Below are positions 33,353-42,662 of a stretch of DNA of 64,000 bases, in pieces. Location of the stretch: assembly GCA_026392415.1 (NCBI GenBank), contig JAPLCC010000051.1:1-64000 (forward strand), in the 5' to 3' direction. The stretch is from Propionibacteriales bacterium. Its GTDB lineage: Bacteria > Actinomycetota > Actinomycetes > Propionibacteriales > Nocardioidaceae. The first letter of the stretch is position 1. Each line of letters begins with the position of its first letter. The notes below the pieces were generated by a model. That model had not been told where the DNA came from, searched no databases, and saw only the letters and a program-made list of their open reading frames with translations. Position numbers and translations under genes: made by a program.

Positions 33353-35395
33353 GTGGGTGTCGGAGACGTCTCTAAGCGCATTCTGCTGGGCCGCAAGCTC
33401 CGCAGCGCACAGTTGGGGGAGACGCTGCTCCCCAAACGGATCGCGCTTCCCGTGTTCGCGAGCGACGCGTTGTCGTCGGTGGCCTACGCGCCGGACGAGG
33501 TCTTCATTATGCTGGCCATCGCCGGTGCGACCCAGTACGTCTGGTCCTGGAAGATCGCGATCGCGGTCGCCCTGGTCATGGCGGCCGTCATCGCGTCGTA
33601 CCGCCAGACCGTGCATGCCTATCCGTCCGGTGGTGGCGACTACGAGGTGGCCACGGTCAACCTCGGGCGTACGGCCGGCGTGACGGTCGCCAGTGCCCTG
33701 CTCGTCGACTACGTCCTCACGGTGGCCGTGTCGATCTCCTCGGGCGCGCAGTACGCCGCAGCGGCGATTCCTTCGTTCCAGCACCACGAAGCGACGGTCG
33801 CCAGTGTCCTGGTCCTGTTGCTGATGGCCATGAACCTGCGCGGCATCCGCGAGTCCGGCTCGTTCTTCGCGGTGCCGACCTACCTCTTCATGTTCGCCAT
33901 TCTCGGCATGTGCGCCTACGGCTTCGTCGAGATGGCCTACGGCTCCCTTCCCTTGGTCGAGAGCGCAGACCTGGAGATCACGCCGAAGCAGGGCTGGGAC
34001 GAGCCGCTCACGACCTTCGGCCTGATGATCCTGCTGGCTCGTGCGTTCTCGTCTGGTTGTGCTGCGCTGACCGGCGTCGAGGCGATCTCCAACGGGGTGC
34101 CGGCCTTCCAGCGACCCAAGTCGAAGAACGCCGCCACCACGCTCCTGCTCCTGGGCATGATCGCGGTCACGATGATGGTCAGTGTCATCGTGCTGGCCAA
34201 GCAGATGGGGTTGAAGTACGTCGACCCGCACGAACTCGACCGGCTGACGCGGAACGGCCAGCCGCTCGCCGACACCTTCGACCAGCACACGGTGATCGCA
34301 CAGATCGCGCGGGCGATCTTCCAGGACTTCAGCCCGGGCTTCTACTTCGTGGTGACCGTGACCGGCGTCATCCTCGTTCTCGCGGCGAACACCGCGTTCA
34401 ACGGGTTCCCGGTGCTCGGATCGATCCTGGCCAAGGACGGTCTCGCGCCGCGCGCCCTCGGTGCCCGCGGTGACCGGCTGGCCTACAGCAACGGAATCGT
34501 GTTCCTCGCGTTGGCATCGATCGCCCTGATCGTCGCCTTCGATGCCGAGGTCACCAAGCTCATCCAGCTCTACATCGTCGGTGTGTTCGTGTCGTTCAAC
34601 CTCAGCCAGCTCGGCATGATCCGGCACTGGACCCGTCTGTTGGTGACCGAGCGCGACCCGGCCGAGCGTCGCCGGATGGTCCGCTCGCGCATCATCAACG
34701 CGGTCGGTCTGTCCTTCACCGCTGTCGTGCTGGTCGTCGTCCTGCTGACGAAGTTCCTGGCGGGAGCCTGGATCGCGATCCTGGCGATGGCTTTCTTCTT
34801 CGCCGTGATGAAGGGCATCAAGGGCCACTACGACAAGGTCGAGGGAGAGCTCGCCGCTGACGACGAGGACAGCGTGCTGCCCACCCGGGTGCATGCGATC
34901 GTGCTCGTCTCCAAGCTGCACAAGCCGACCTTGCGGGCGCTGGCCTTCGCCAAGGCGACCCGCCCGAACGCACTCGAAGGCGTCTACGTCTCGGTCGACC
35001 AGAGGGACACCGCTCGCCTCCTGGAGGACTGGGACGAGCGCAACACCGGCATTCCCCTCAAGGTGCTGCACTCGCCCTACCGCGAGGTCGTCAAGCCGAT
35101 CGTCGAGTACACCGCAGCGATCCGCCGGGCCAACCCGCGTGGCGTGGTCGCCGTCTACATCCCCGAGTACGTCGTGGGCCGATGGTGGGAGCAGTTCCTG
35201 CACAACCAGACGGCACTACGCCTCAAGGGCCGCCTGCTCTTCAGCCCCGGCGTCATGGTCATCTCCGTGCCCTACCAGTTGCGTTCCTCCGAGATCGCCC
35301 TGGAGCGCGAGCAGCGCGAGGAAGAGCGGGTGCGCCCCGGCGACCTGCGCCGCGGTCGCGTCCGCGACCGTTCCGACCGGCAGACGCGCAAGTGA
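33353..35395 (+). CDS. APC-superfamily permease, KimA-like (candidate potassium importer)
   Basis: About 680 residues. ASDALSSVAYAPDEV and SGGGDYEVATVNLG are characteristic early segments, followed by about 12 membrane helices to residue ~475. A soluble C-terminal ~200 residues (VHAIVLVSKLHKPTLRALAF, VAVYIPEYVVGRWWEQFLHN) matches the long APC/KUP-like KimA form rather than plain amino-acid permeases. The divergent TrkA genes support potassium as the substrate, by inference. GTG 33353 is preferred to TTG 33344. The stop overlaps the methyltransferase start by 4 bases. Confidence 0.85.
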   Translation: MGVGDVSKRILLGRKLRSAQLGETLLPKRIALPVFASDALSSVAYAPDEVFIMLAIAGATQYVWSWKIAIAVALVMAAVIASYRQTVHAYPSGGGDYEVATVNLGRTAGVTVASALLVDYVLTVAVSISSGAQYAAAAIPSFQHHEATVASVLVLLLMAMNLRGIRESGSFFAVPTYLFMFAILGMCAYGFVEMAYGSLPLVESADLEITPKQGWDEPLTTFGLMILLARAFSSGCAALTGVEAISNGVPAFQRPKSKNAATTLLLLGMIAVTMMVSVIVLAKQMGLKYVDPHELDRLTRNGQPLADTFDQHTVIAQIARAIFQDFSPGFYFVVTVTGVILVLAANTAFNGFPVLGSILAKDGLAPRALGARGDRLAYSNGIVFLALASIALIVAFDAEVTKLIQLYIVGVFVSFNLSQLGMIRHWTRLLVTERDPAERRRMVRSRIINAVGLSFTAVVLVVVLLTKFLAGAWIAILAMAFFFAVMKGIKGHYDKVEGELAADDEDSVLPTRVHAIVLVSKLHKPTLRALAFAKATRPNALEGVYVSVDQRDTARLLEDWDERNTGIPLKVLHSPYREVVKPIVEYTAAIRRANPRGVVAVYIPEYVVGRWWEQFLHNQTALRLKGRLLFSPGVMVISVPYQLRSSEIALEREQREEERVRPGDLRRGRVRDRSDRQTRK

Positions 35396-36558
35396 GTCGG
35401 CCGCCTGCCCGACGCGCCCGGCCGCGGAAGGTCCGTGGTGCGTCGGCGGTCGGCCAGCGCTTCGAGGTCGAGATCGGTCCGGTGGCCCACGGAGGTCACT
35501 GCGTCGCCCGGGTCCAGGTCACTGCTGAGACCGAGGAGGTGGGGCAACCGTCTCGAGACCAGACACGAGTCGTCTTCGTCCGTCACGCACTCCCGGGTGA
35601 GCGGGTCGTCGTCGAGATCACCGAGGGCACGGCAGGTGACCGGTTCTGGCGCGCTGACGCGGTCGAGGTGCTCACGGCATCGCCCGACCGGGTCGACGCT
35701 CCCTGCCGGTTCGCCGGCCCGGGACTCTGCGGAGGCTGCGACTTCCAGCACGTCGCGCTCGACGCGCAACGCCGACTCAAGGGCGACGTCGTCCGTGAGC
35801 AGCTGCGTCGCCTGGCGGGCCTCGAGGTGACCCTCACCGTCGAGGCAGTGCCCGGCGACACCGACGGACTCGGCTGGCGCACCCGGCAGCGCTACGTCTC
35901 GCTGCCCGGCGGTGCACGGGGCATGCGCAAGCACCGCTCGCACGACGTCGTCGCGGTGGACGAGTGCCTGCTCGCAGCGCCGACCGGTCCGTCGTACGAC
36001 GTCCGGGGCCGCTCCTTCGACGTGGCCGGCGGCGGCTTCTGGCAGGTGCATCCCGGTGCCCCGGAGGCGTTGGTCGATGCGGTCCTCTCTGCGCTGGAAC
36101 CGAAGCCGGGGGAGTCGGCGCTGGACCTGTACGCCGGGGTCGGCCTGTTCAGCGGTTTCCTGCTCGACGCCGTCGGACCGGACGGACGCGTCGCGGCCGT
36201 CGAAGGTGATCCCGATGCCTCGCGCCTCTCGGTCGCCAACTGTCCCGGTCTCCAGGCCACGGCCGGCGACGTGGCCGCCGTGCTGGCCAACGGGCGCCTG
36301 GGACAGGTGTGGGACAGCGCTGACCTGGTCGTCCTCGACCCGCCGCGCGCCGGGGCGAAGCGGGCCGTCGTCGAGGAGGTCGTCCGACGCGCGCCCCGCG
36401 CCGTCGCGTACGTCGCCTGCGACCCCGCCGCGTTGGCCCGTGACGTCGCGATCTTCGCCGAACACGGCTACCGCCTGACCGGACTGCGTGCCTTCGACCT
36501 GTTCCCGATGACCAACCACGTCGAGTGCGTGGCCCTGCTGGAGTCCGAAGTCCGCTAG
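35392..36558 (+). CDS. TRAM-type class I SAM-dependent RNA (uracil-5) methyltransferase
   Basis: 388 residues. The N-terminal TRAM-like domain (VGQRFEVEIGPVAHGGHCVA, FVRHALPGERVVVEI) is followed by a Cys set at ~104-115 (CRFAGPGLCGGC) fitting a [4Fe-4S] site. The SAM domain has LDLYAGVGLFSGFL, VVLDPPRAGAK and the catalytic-Cys motif AYVACDPAALARD. TrmA/RlmD family: methylates uracil C5 in rRNA or tRNA; the exact target is unknown. GTGA overlap with the permease. Confidence 0.92.
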   Translation: MSRPPARRARPRKVRGASAVGQRFEVEIGPVAHGGHCVARVQVTAETEEVGQPSRDQTRVVFVRHALPGERVVVEITEGTAGDRFWRADAVEVLTASPDRVDAPCRFAGPGLCGGCDFQHVALDAQRRLKGDVVREQLRRLAGLEVTLTVEAVPGDTDGLGWRTRQRYVSLPGGARGMRKHRSHDVVAVDECLLAAPTGPSYDVRGRSFDVAGGGFWQVHPGAPEALVDAVLSALEPKPGESALDLYAGVGLFSGFLLDAVGPDGRVAAVEGDPDASRLSVANCPGLQATAGDVAAVLANGRLGQVWDSADLVVLDPPRAGAKRAVVEEVVRRAPRAVAYVACDPAALARDVAIFAEHGYRLTGLRAFDLFPMTNHVECVALLESEVR

Positions 36559-36573
36559 GCAAGGGTTGCCTGC

Positions 36574-36604
36574 TTGCCCTCAAGTCGACTTGAGGTCCTA
36601 CGGT
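36574..36604 (+). promoter_or_regulatory. SoxR/MerR-type promoter with 18-bp palindrome
   Basis: The perfect palindrome CCTCAAGTCGACTTGAGG (36578-36595) differs from the E. coli SoxR box CCTCAAGTTAACTTGAGG at two positions. It sits between TTGCCC (-35, 36574-36579) and TACGGT (-10, 36599-36604) with a 19-base spacer, the overlong spacing of MerR-family promoters. ATG 36612 is only 7 bases beyond the -10, so the transcript is probably leaderless. Confidence 0.75.
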
Positions 36605-36611
36605 CGGGTCC

Positions 36612-38489
36612 ATGAGCATGGAATCAGTCGCGATGGGCCAGATGTTCCGAGCGATGCACGCGTCGGACGAGCGACGAGACTTCAGCTGGGAGACCGCTCG
36701 CCGGATCTTCCGTTTTGCCCGGCCGCAGCGGCGCCAGCTGATCGGCTTCGTGCTGTTGAGCATCGCCAGCTCCTCTCTCGCCGTCGCGACGCCGGTGCTC
36801 GCAGGCAGGGTCGTGAACGCGATCGTCGCGAGCGATCCACAGGACGTCGTGGTCCGGCTGGCGCTCGCCATCGCCGGGATCGCTGTGCTGGACGCTGCGA
36901 TGGGCCTGTGGTCGCGCTGGCTGTCGTCGCGGATCGGGGAGGGCCTGATCCTGAATCTGCGCACCGCGGTCTTCGACCACGTCCAGCGCATGCCGATCGC
37001 CTTCTTCAGCCGCACCCGCACCGGCGCCCTGGTCAGTCGACTGAACAACGACGTCATCGGGGCCCAGCGTGCCTTCAGCTCGACCCTGTCGGGCGTCGTC
37101 GGCAACTTGGTCACCCTCGCCCTGACCCTGGTGGTCATGATCGGCATCTCCTGGCAGGTCACCCTGCTGGCTCTGGTCCTGCTGCCTGTCTTCGTCGTAC
37201 CTGCGCGACGGATGGGCAAGCGCCTGGCCGGGATCCAGCGGGAGGCTGCCGACCACAACGCGGCCATGGGCAACCAGATGACCGAGCGGTTCTCCGCCCC
37301 GGGGGCCACCTTGGTGAAGCTCTTCGGGCGGCCTGAGCAGGAGTCGGTCGAGTTCGCGGCCCGCGCCCGCCGGGTCGCCGAGATCGGGGTCCGCACCGCG
37401 ATGGTCCAGACGACCTTCATCACCGCGCTCACGCTCGTGTCGGCGCTGGCCGTGGCCGTCGTTTACGGACTGGGTGGCAGCCTGGCGCTGCGCGGCAGCC
37501 TCGACGCCGGCGACGTGGTCGCGTTGTCGCTCCTGCTGACTCGCCTCTACGCCCCGTTGACGGCCCTGGCCAGCGCCCGGGTCGAGGTGATGAGTGCGCT
37601 GGTGAGCTTCGAGCGGGTCTTCGAGGTCCTCGACCTCGCGCCCCTGATCGTGGACCGGCCCGGCGCCGGCACGGTCCCGGACGGGCCGGTGGCGGTCGAG
37701 TTCACCGACGTCCGCTTCGCCTATCCGTCGGCCGACAAGGTCTCGCTCGCTTCCCTGGAGGCGGTGGCGACGCTCGACACCCGCGGCGGCGAGGAGGTCC
37801 TGCACGGCATCTCGCTGCGTGCCGAACCCGGCCAGGTGGTGGCCCTCGTGGGCTCCTCGGGAGCGGGCAAGTCGACGATCGCGCAACTGGTCTCCCGGCT
37901 GTACGACGTCGATTCAGGCTCCGTGCGGCTGGCCGGCGTCGACGTACGCGACCTGACGGCGGACTCCATCCGTGGTGCCGTGGGCATGGTGACCCAGGAC
38001 GGACACCTGTTCCACGACTCGATCCGCGGCAACCTGCTGCTGGCCCGTCCCGAGGCCACGGAGGCCGAGTTGTGGGACGCCCTCACCCGAGCCCGACTGG
38101 CCGACCTGGTGGGAGCGCTGCCCGACGGCCTCGAAACGGTGGTGGGGGAGCGCGGCTACCGGCTCTCCGGTGGTGAGCGCCAGCGGTTGACCATTGCCCG
38201 GTTGCTGATGAAGCAGCCGCGCGTCGTGATCCTGGACGAGGCGACGGCCTCGCTCGACTCCACGTCCGAGGCCGCGGTGCAGGCCGCGCTCGCTGAAGCA
38301 CTGGCCGGACGCACCGCGCTGGTCATCGCGCACCGTCTCTCGACGATCCGTGCCGCCGACCAGATCCTGGTCGTGGAGGCCGGTCAGATCGTCGAGCGCG
38401 GCACCCACGCCGAGCTGATCGCGGTCGGCGGACGTTACGAGGAGCTCTATCGCACGCAGTTCGCCGAATCGGATGGAAATCCTGCTTGA
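36612..38489 (+). CDS. ABC exporter, fused permease and ATPase
   Basis: 625 residues. An N-terminal six-helix TMD (about 35-330) is followed by an NBD with Walker A GSSGAGKST (~413), the Q-loop in MVTQDGHLFHDS, signature LSGGE (~518), Walker B VVILDEATAS and H-loop IAHRLSTIR. It works as a dimer, exporting lipids, peptides or toxic compounds; substrate unknown. No Shine-Dalgarno precedes ATG 36612, which fits leaderless translation from the SoxR-type promoter. Export of redox-active compounds is therefore a reasonable inference. ATG 36618 is an alternative start. Confidence 0.92.
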   Translation: MSMESVAMGQMFRAMHASDERRDFSWETARRIFRFARPQRRQLIGFVLLSIASSSLAVATPVLAGRVVNAIVASDPQDVVVRLALAIAGIAVLDAAMGLWSRWLSSRIGEGLILNLRTAVFDHVQRMPIAFFSRTRTGALVSRLNNDVIGAQRAFSSTLSGVVGNLVTLALTLVVMIGISWQVTLLALVLLPVFVVPARRMGKRLAGIQREAADHNAAMGNQMTERFSAPGATLVKLFGRPEQESVEFAARARRVAEIGVRTAMVQTTFITALTLVSALAVAVVYGLGGSLALRGSLDAGDVVALSLLLTRLYAPLTALASARVEVMSALVSFERVFEVLDLAPLIVDRPGAGTVPDGPVAVEFTDVRFAYPSADKVSLASLEAVATLDTRGGEEVLHGISLRAEPGQVVALVGSSGAGKSTIAQLVSRLYDVDSGSVRLAGVDVRDLTADSIRGAVGMVTQDGHLFHDSIRGNLLLARPEATEAELWDALTRARLADLVGALPDGLETVVGERGYRLSGGERQRLTIARLLMKQPRVVILDEATASLDSTSEAAVQAALAEALAGRTALVIAHRLSTIRAADQILVVEAGQIVERGTHAELIAVGGRYEELYRTQFAESDGNPA

Positions 38490-38498
38490 CGTCATGTA

Positions 38499-38512
38499 TC
38501 TTGATATCAAGA
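38499..38512. promoter_or_regulatory. 14-bp palindrome in the aconitase promoter region
   Basis: TCTTGATATCAAGA is a perfect palindrome 10 bases after the ABC exporter stop and 122 bases before the acnA start. It stands in an AT-rich patch, beside an imperfect inverted pair GATATCGG/CCGATGTC (38513-38532). TTGAC at 38486-38490 could be a -35. Size and symmetry fit a TetR- or MarR-type operator. The binding protein is unknown. Confidence 0.5.
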
Positions 38513-38540
38513 GATATCGGAAAGCCGATGTCTTGCGAAC

Positions 38541-38559
38541 TTAGGTCAGCCTCACTATC
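38541..38559. promoter_or_regulatory. Iron-box-like (IdeR/DtxR) sequence upstream of acnA
   Basis: The 19-mer beginning TTAGGTCAGCCT matches the IdeR/DmdR consensus TTAGGTTAGGCTAACCTAA at 12 of 19 positions. The left half is strong (TTAGGT-AG) and the right half poor. It lies 75 bases upstream of acnA, which encodes an iron-sulfur enzyme, so iron control would make sense. The match is partial and remains a candidate. Confidence 0.4.
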
Positions 38560-38634
38560 CGCGCCCCGGTCGACGGCGGCAGGATGCGGGGAGACCTACC
38601 GCACACAGCGAAGTCGATGAGGACGGAGACCAGG

Positions 38635-41382
38635 ATGCCCAGCAAGGACAGCTTCGGCGCCAAGAGCAATTTGGATGTGGACGGCAAGTCCTACGAGATC
38701 TTCCGGCTCGATGCGGTGACCGGTGACGGCCTCGACGTCGCCAGCCTCCCGTTCTCGCTGAAGGTCCTGCTGGAGAACCTCCTGCGCACCGAGGACGGTG
38801 CCGACATCACCGCCGAGGACATCAAGGCCCTGGCTGGCTGGGACGCGAACGCCCAGCCCGACAAGGAGATCCAGTTCACGCCGGCGCGCGTGATCATGCA
38901 GGACTTCACCGGCGTGCCCTGCATCGTCGACCTCGCCACCATGCGTGAGGCGATGGCCGACCTCGGCGGCGACGCCAGCAAGATCAACCCGCTCGCGCCT
39001 GCCGAGATGGTCATCGACCACTCCGTGATGGCCGACGTCTTCGGTACCCCCGAGTCGTTCGAGCGCAACGTCGAGATCGAGTACGAGCGCAACCGGGAGC
39101 GTTACCAGTTCCTCCGTTGGGGTCAGGGCGCCTTCGACGACTTCAAGGTCGTCCCCCCGGGCACCGGCATCGTCCACCAGGTCAACATCGAGCACCTGGC
39201 CCGCACCATCTTCACCCGTGAGGTCGGCGGCGTCCTCCAGGCGTACCCCGACACGTGCGTCGGCACCGACTCGCACACCACCATGGTCAACGGCATCGGC
39301 GTCGTCGGCTGGGGCGTCGGCGGCATCGAGGCAGAGGCCGCGATGCTCGGCCAGCCCGTCTCCATGCTCATCCCGCGCGTCGTCGGCTTCAAGCTCAGCG
39401 GTGACCTGCCCGAGGGCACCACGGCCACCGACCTGGTGCTGACCATCACCGAGATGGTCCGCAAGCACGGCGTCGTCGGCAAGTTCGTCGAGTTCTACGG
39501 CCCCGGCGTCTCGGTGCTCCCGCTGGCCAACCGCGCCACGATCGGCAACATGAGCCCCGAGTTCGGCTCCACGATCGCCGTCTTCCCGATCGACGAAGAG
39601 ACGATCAAGTACCTCAAGCTCACCGGTCGCTCCGAGGAGCAGCTCGCCCTGGTGGAGGCCTACTCCAAGGAGCAGGGCCTCTGGCACGACCCGTCGGCCG
39701 AGCCCCGCTTCTCCGAGAAGCTCGAGCTCGACCTCGCAACCGTGGTCCCGTCCATCGCCGGTCCGAAGCGTCCCCAGGACCGCGTCCTGCTTGCCGACGC
39801 CAAGTCCTCGTGGCGCGAGTCGGTGCTGGACTACGTCAGCAACGGCGACGCCGACGAGGCCGGCAAGGAGTCCTTCCCCGCGTCCGATTCGCCGGCGACG
39901 ACCGCAGGTCGCCCGTCGACGCCGGTCGAGGTCACACTTGCCGACGGCCAGAGCTTCACGCTCGACCACGGCGCGGTCACCATCGCCTCGATCACTTCCT
40001 GCACCAACACGTCGAACCCGTCGGTGATGATCGGTGCGGCACTGCTGGCCAAGAAGGCGGTCGAGAAGGGCCTCACCCGCAAGCCGTGGGTCAAGACCAC
40101 GCTTGCTCCCGGGTCGAAGGTCGTGTCGGACTACTACGACAAGGCCGGCCTGACGCCGTACCTCGACAAGCTCGGCTTCAACCTCGTCGGCTACGGCTGT
40201 GTCACCTGCATCGGCAACTCGGGTCCGCTCATCCCCGAGGTGTCGCAGGCGATCAACGACAACGACCTCGCCGTCGTCTCGGTGCTCTCGGGCAACCGGA
40301 ACTTCGAGGGCCGGATCAGCCCCGACATCAAGATGAACTACCTGGCCTCGCCGCCGCTCGTGGTCGCGTACGCACTGGCCGGGTCGATGGACGTCGACCT
40401 GTTCAACGACGCGCTCGGCACGGACGCCGACGGCAACCCGGTCTACCTCAGGGACATCTGGCCCTCGCCGGCCGAGGTCGAGGAGACCATCGCCAGCGCG
40501 ATCAACACCGAGATGTTCGACGACTCGTACGCCGACGTGTTCGCCGGTGACGAGCGGTGGCGGTCGCTGCCCACGCCCGAGGGCAACATCTTCGACTGGG
40601 ACCCGAACTCGACGTACGTGCGGAAGGCGCCGTACTTCGACGGCATGCCCGACGAGCCGGCGCCGGTCACCGACATCTCCGGTGCCCGCGTGCTCCTCAA
40701 GCTCGCTGACTCGGTCACCACCGACCACATCAGCCCGGCCGGCGCGATCAAGAAGGACAGCCCGGCAGGCGCCTACCTTGCCGAGAACGGTGTCGAGCAG
40801 CGCGACTTCAACTCCTACGGCTCGCGCCGTGGCAACCACGAGGTCATGATCCGCGGCACCTTCGCCAACATTCGCCTGCGCAACCAGATCGCGCCCGGGA
40901 CCGAGGGTGGCTTCACCCGCGACTTCACCGTCGCCGACGGCCCGGTCACGACGATCTACGACGCCTCGGTGAACTACCAGGCTGCGGGCATCCCGCTCGT
41001 CGTACTGGCAGGCAAGGAGTACGGCTCGGGTTCGTCGCGTGACTGGGCGGCCAAGGGCACCTCGCTGCTGGGCGTCAAGGCCGTCATCGCCGAGTCGTAC
41101 GAGCGGATCCACCGCTCGAACCTGATCGGCATGGGCGTCATCCCGCTGCAGTTCCCGGCGGGCCAGAGCGCCGCGTCGCTGGGCCTGACGGGCGAGGAGA
41201 CCTTCGCGTTCGAAGGCATCACCGCCCTCAACGACGGCACGACGCCGCGCACGGTCAAGGTCAGCACCGACACCGGTGTCGAGTTCGACGCGGTCGTCCG
41301 CATCGACACCCCCGGTGAGGCGAACTACTACCGCAACGGCGGCATCATGCAGTACGTCCTGCGGAACCTGCTCAAGGCCTGA
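38635..41382 (+). CDS. acnA: Aconitate hydratase A
   Basis: 915 residues, the usual length of bacterial AcnA/IRP-type aconitase. Cluster ligands are in [12 protein letters not shown] and [12 protein letters not shown]. Other motifs are [31 protein letters not shown] and C-terminal [19 protein letters not shown]. It converts citrate to isocitrate in the TCA cycle using a [4Fe-4S] cluster. ATG 38635 follows GGACGGAGACCAGG. Two candidate operators lie upstream. A repeat copy and a terminator lie downstream. Confidence 0.97.
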   Translation: MPSKDSFGAKSNLDVDGKSYEIFRLDAVTGDGLDVASLPFSLKVLLENLLRTEDGADITAEDIKALAGWDANAQPDKEIQFTPARVIMQDFTGVPCIVDLATMREAMADLGGDASKINPLAPAEMVIDHSVMADVFGTPESFERNVEIEYERNRERYQFLRWGQGAFDDFKVVPPGTGIVHQVNIEHLARTIFTREVGGVLQAYPDTCVGTDSHTTMVNGIGVVGWGVGGIEAEAAMLGQPVSMLIPRVVGFKLSGDLPEGTTATDLVLTITEMVRKHGVVGKFVEFYGPGVSVLPLANRATIGNMSPEFGSTIAVFPIDEETIKYLKLTGRSEEQLALVEAYSKEQGLWHDPSAEPRFSEKLELDLATVVPSIAGPKRPQDRVLLADAKSSWRESVLDYVSNGDADEAGKESFPASDSPATTAGRPSTPVEVTLADGQSFTLDHGAVTIASITSCTNTSNPSVMIGAALLAKKAVEKGLTRKPWVKTTLAPGSKVVSDYYDKAGLTPYLDKLGFNLVGYGCVTCIGNSGPLIPEVSQAINDNDLAVVSVLSGNRNFEGRISPDIKMNYLASPPLVVAYALAGSMDVDLFNDALGTDADGNPVYLRDIWPSPAEVEETIASAINTEMFDDSYADVFAGDERWRSLPTPEGNIFDWDPNSTYVRKAPYFDGMPDEPAPVTDISGARVLLKLADSVTTDHISPAGAIKKDSPAGAYLAENGVEQRDFNSYGSRRGNHEVMIRGTFANIRLRNQIAPGTEGGFTRDFTVADGPVTTIYDASVNYQAAGIPLVVLAGKEYGSGSSRDWAAKGTSLLGVKAVIAESYERIHRSNLIGMGVIPLQFPAGQSAASLGLTGEETFAFEGITALNDGTTPRTVKVSTDTGVEFDAVVRIDTPGEANYYRNGGIMQYVLRNLLKA

Positions 41383-41386
41383 CCTC

Positions 41387-41435
41387 CCAAGGTCGTCGAG
41401 TAGCCGAGCCGCCAGGCGAGGCGTATCGAGACGCA
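41387..41435 (+). repeat. 49-bp dispersed intergenic repeat, copy 2
   Basis: All 49 bases are identical to 508-556. It starts 4 bases after the acnA stop, and an intrinsic terminator follows directly, the same arrangement as after rpsA. Identity over 49 bases at loci 41 kb apart implies recent spread or strong constraint. Confidence 0.85.
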
Positions 41436-41442
41436 AACGCAC

Positions 41443-41471
41443 GGCCCGTCCCTCCTCGCGAGGGGCGGGCC
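41443..41471 (+). terminator. Intrinsic terminator downstream of acnA
   Basis: GGCCCGTCCCTC, loop CTCGC, then GAGGGGCGGGCC: a 12-bp stem with a single G-T wobble. GGCGGCGTTTCGG follows, giving only a short T-run. It ends acnA transcription; the next gene starts at 41532. Confidence 0.75.
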
Positions 41472-41531
41472 GGCGGCGTTTCGGTGGCGAACTCGTTGGC
41501 CGGATTCGGGGCTCGGCCGTAGCGTGCGCGC

Positions 41532-42338
41532 ATGCGCTCCATCCCGACTGAGTTCGACGCGACCGTCGTCGCGGACATCGATGCGCGACTGGATGCCGTG
41601 GAGTCGGAGCACGGTGTCCGGGTTCCGTGGGCGATCGAGAGCGGAAGTCGCGCTTGGGGGTTCGCTTCTCCCGACAGCGACTACGACTGCCGGTTCTTCT
41701 ATGTCCGCTCCCGCAAGGCCTACGCCGACCTCTGGCCCTCGCGCGACGTGATCGAGACGCCGCTCGACGGGCTGCTGGACGTGAACGGTTGGGACCTGCG
41801 CAAGGCAGTGCGGCTCGCCGTCGCCGGCAACGCGACCGTCGGGGAGTGGCTCCGCTCGCCGTGGATCTACACCGGCGACGAACAGTTCCGCGGTGACCTC
41901 CTGGACCTCGTCGCCGCCGTGACCGATCCCGTCCGGGTACGACGCCATTACCTCCACGTCGGGCGCGCACAGTGGGCGCGTGCCGGCGACGGCGTGGGCA
42001 CGGTGCGGCTGAAGCGGGTCTTCTACGCGATTCGGCCCGCAGTCACGCTGCACTGGCTCGATGCTCATGCCGGGGTCCCGCCGATGAATCTCGACGAGCT
42101 GCTGGCCGAGACGAGCGTCCCCGACGATGTCCGCGCGGAGTTGGCCGAGCTGCGTGAACTGAAGTCGCGCACCCGCGAGCTCGGGAGCGCACCTGCTCCC
42201 CATGCGATCGCGGCGTGGGCCGACGCGACCTTCGCTGCCCAGGACGACGAGTACCGCGCCCCGGGCGCGGAGCTGCGGGAGCGGGCGACGGACGGGTTCC
42301 TCGCGATGGTCGAACGCTGGTCGCCCGACGATCATTGA
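41532..42338 (+). CDS. Predicted nucleotidyltransferase (RlaP/YcgL type)
   Basis: 268 residues. The nucleotidyltransferase core ESGSRAWGFASPDSDYDCRF is GSR followed by a D-x-D metal motif (DYD). Downstream NGWDLRKAVRLAVAGNATV and WLRSPWIY match the YcgL/RlaP family, DNA polymerase beta-like proteins sometimes linked to RNA repair. The substrate is unknown. ATG 41532. It is 24 bases upstream of a small thiamine-binding-like gene, so possibly the first gene of a run extending to dxs. Confidence 0.85.
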   Translation: MRSIPTEFDATVVADIDARLDAVESEHGVRVPWAIESGSRAWGFASPDSDYDCRFFYVRSRKAYADLWPSRDVIETPLDGLLDVNGWDLRKAVRLAVAGNATVGEWLRSPWIYTGDEQFRGDLLDLVAAVTDPVRVRRHYLHVGRAQWARAGDGVGTVRLKRVFYAIRPAVTLHWLDAHAGVPPMNLDELLAETSVPDDVRAELAELRELKSRTRELGSAPAPHAIAAWADATFAAQDDEYRAPGAELRERATDGFLAMVERWSPDDH

Positions 42339-42362
42339 ACCGGGCTGGCTAGCGTGGTCCTC

Positions 42363-42662
42363 ATGCTCGTCGCCTTCAGCATCAGTCCCACGACCGCCGA
42401 TGACACCGGGAGCGTGTCCGAGGCCGTCGCAGCGGCCGTGCGCGTCGTCCGGGAGTCGGGTCTCCCCAACGAGACCAACGCGATGTTCACGAACGTCGAG
42501 GGCGAGTGGGACGAGGTGATGGCTGTGGTGAAGCAGGCCGTCGACGTGGTGGCTGCCGTGTCGCCGCGGGTCGGTCTGGTGCTGAAGGCTGACATTCGTC
42601 CCGGTTTCACGGGCGAGATGGCGGCCAAGGTCGAGCGGGTCGAGAGGGCGCTCGAACAGTGA
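42363..42662 (+). CDS. MTH1187/YkoF-family thiamine-binding protein
   Basis: 99 residues from ATG 42363. It opens MLVAFSISPTTADDTGSVSE and contains AVRVVRESGLPNETNAMFTN and VEGEWDEVMAVVKQAVDVV, a ferredoxin-like beta-alpha-beta pattern typical of the family. Some members bind thiamine; a regulatory or salvage role is inferred. GTG 42354 is an alternative start. The stop overlaps the DUF3105 start by 4 bases. Confidence 0.85.
   Translation: MLVAFSISPTTADDTGSVSEAVAAAVRVVRESGLPNETNAMFTNVEGEWDEVMAVVKQAVDVVAAVSPRVGLVLKADIRPGFTGEMAAKVERVERALEQ

Noticed and set aside
33338..35203. 621-codon minus-strand frame opposite the APC permease
   Set aside because: His/Asp/Gln-rich shadow of a membrane protein gene, without motifs or a ribosome site.
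38596..41970. 1124-codon open frame on the minus strand opposite acnA
   Set aside because: It is antisense to a clearly conserved aconitase, has low-complexity Arg/Gly/Val-rich sequence with no recognisable domain, and is an expected result of high-GC codon bias.
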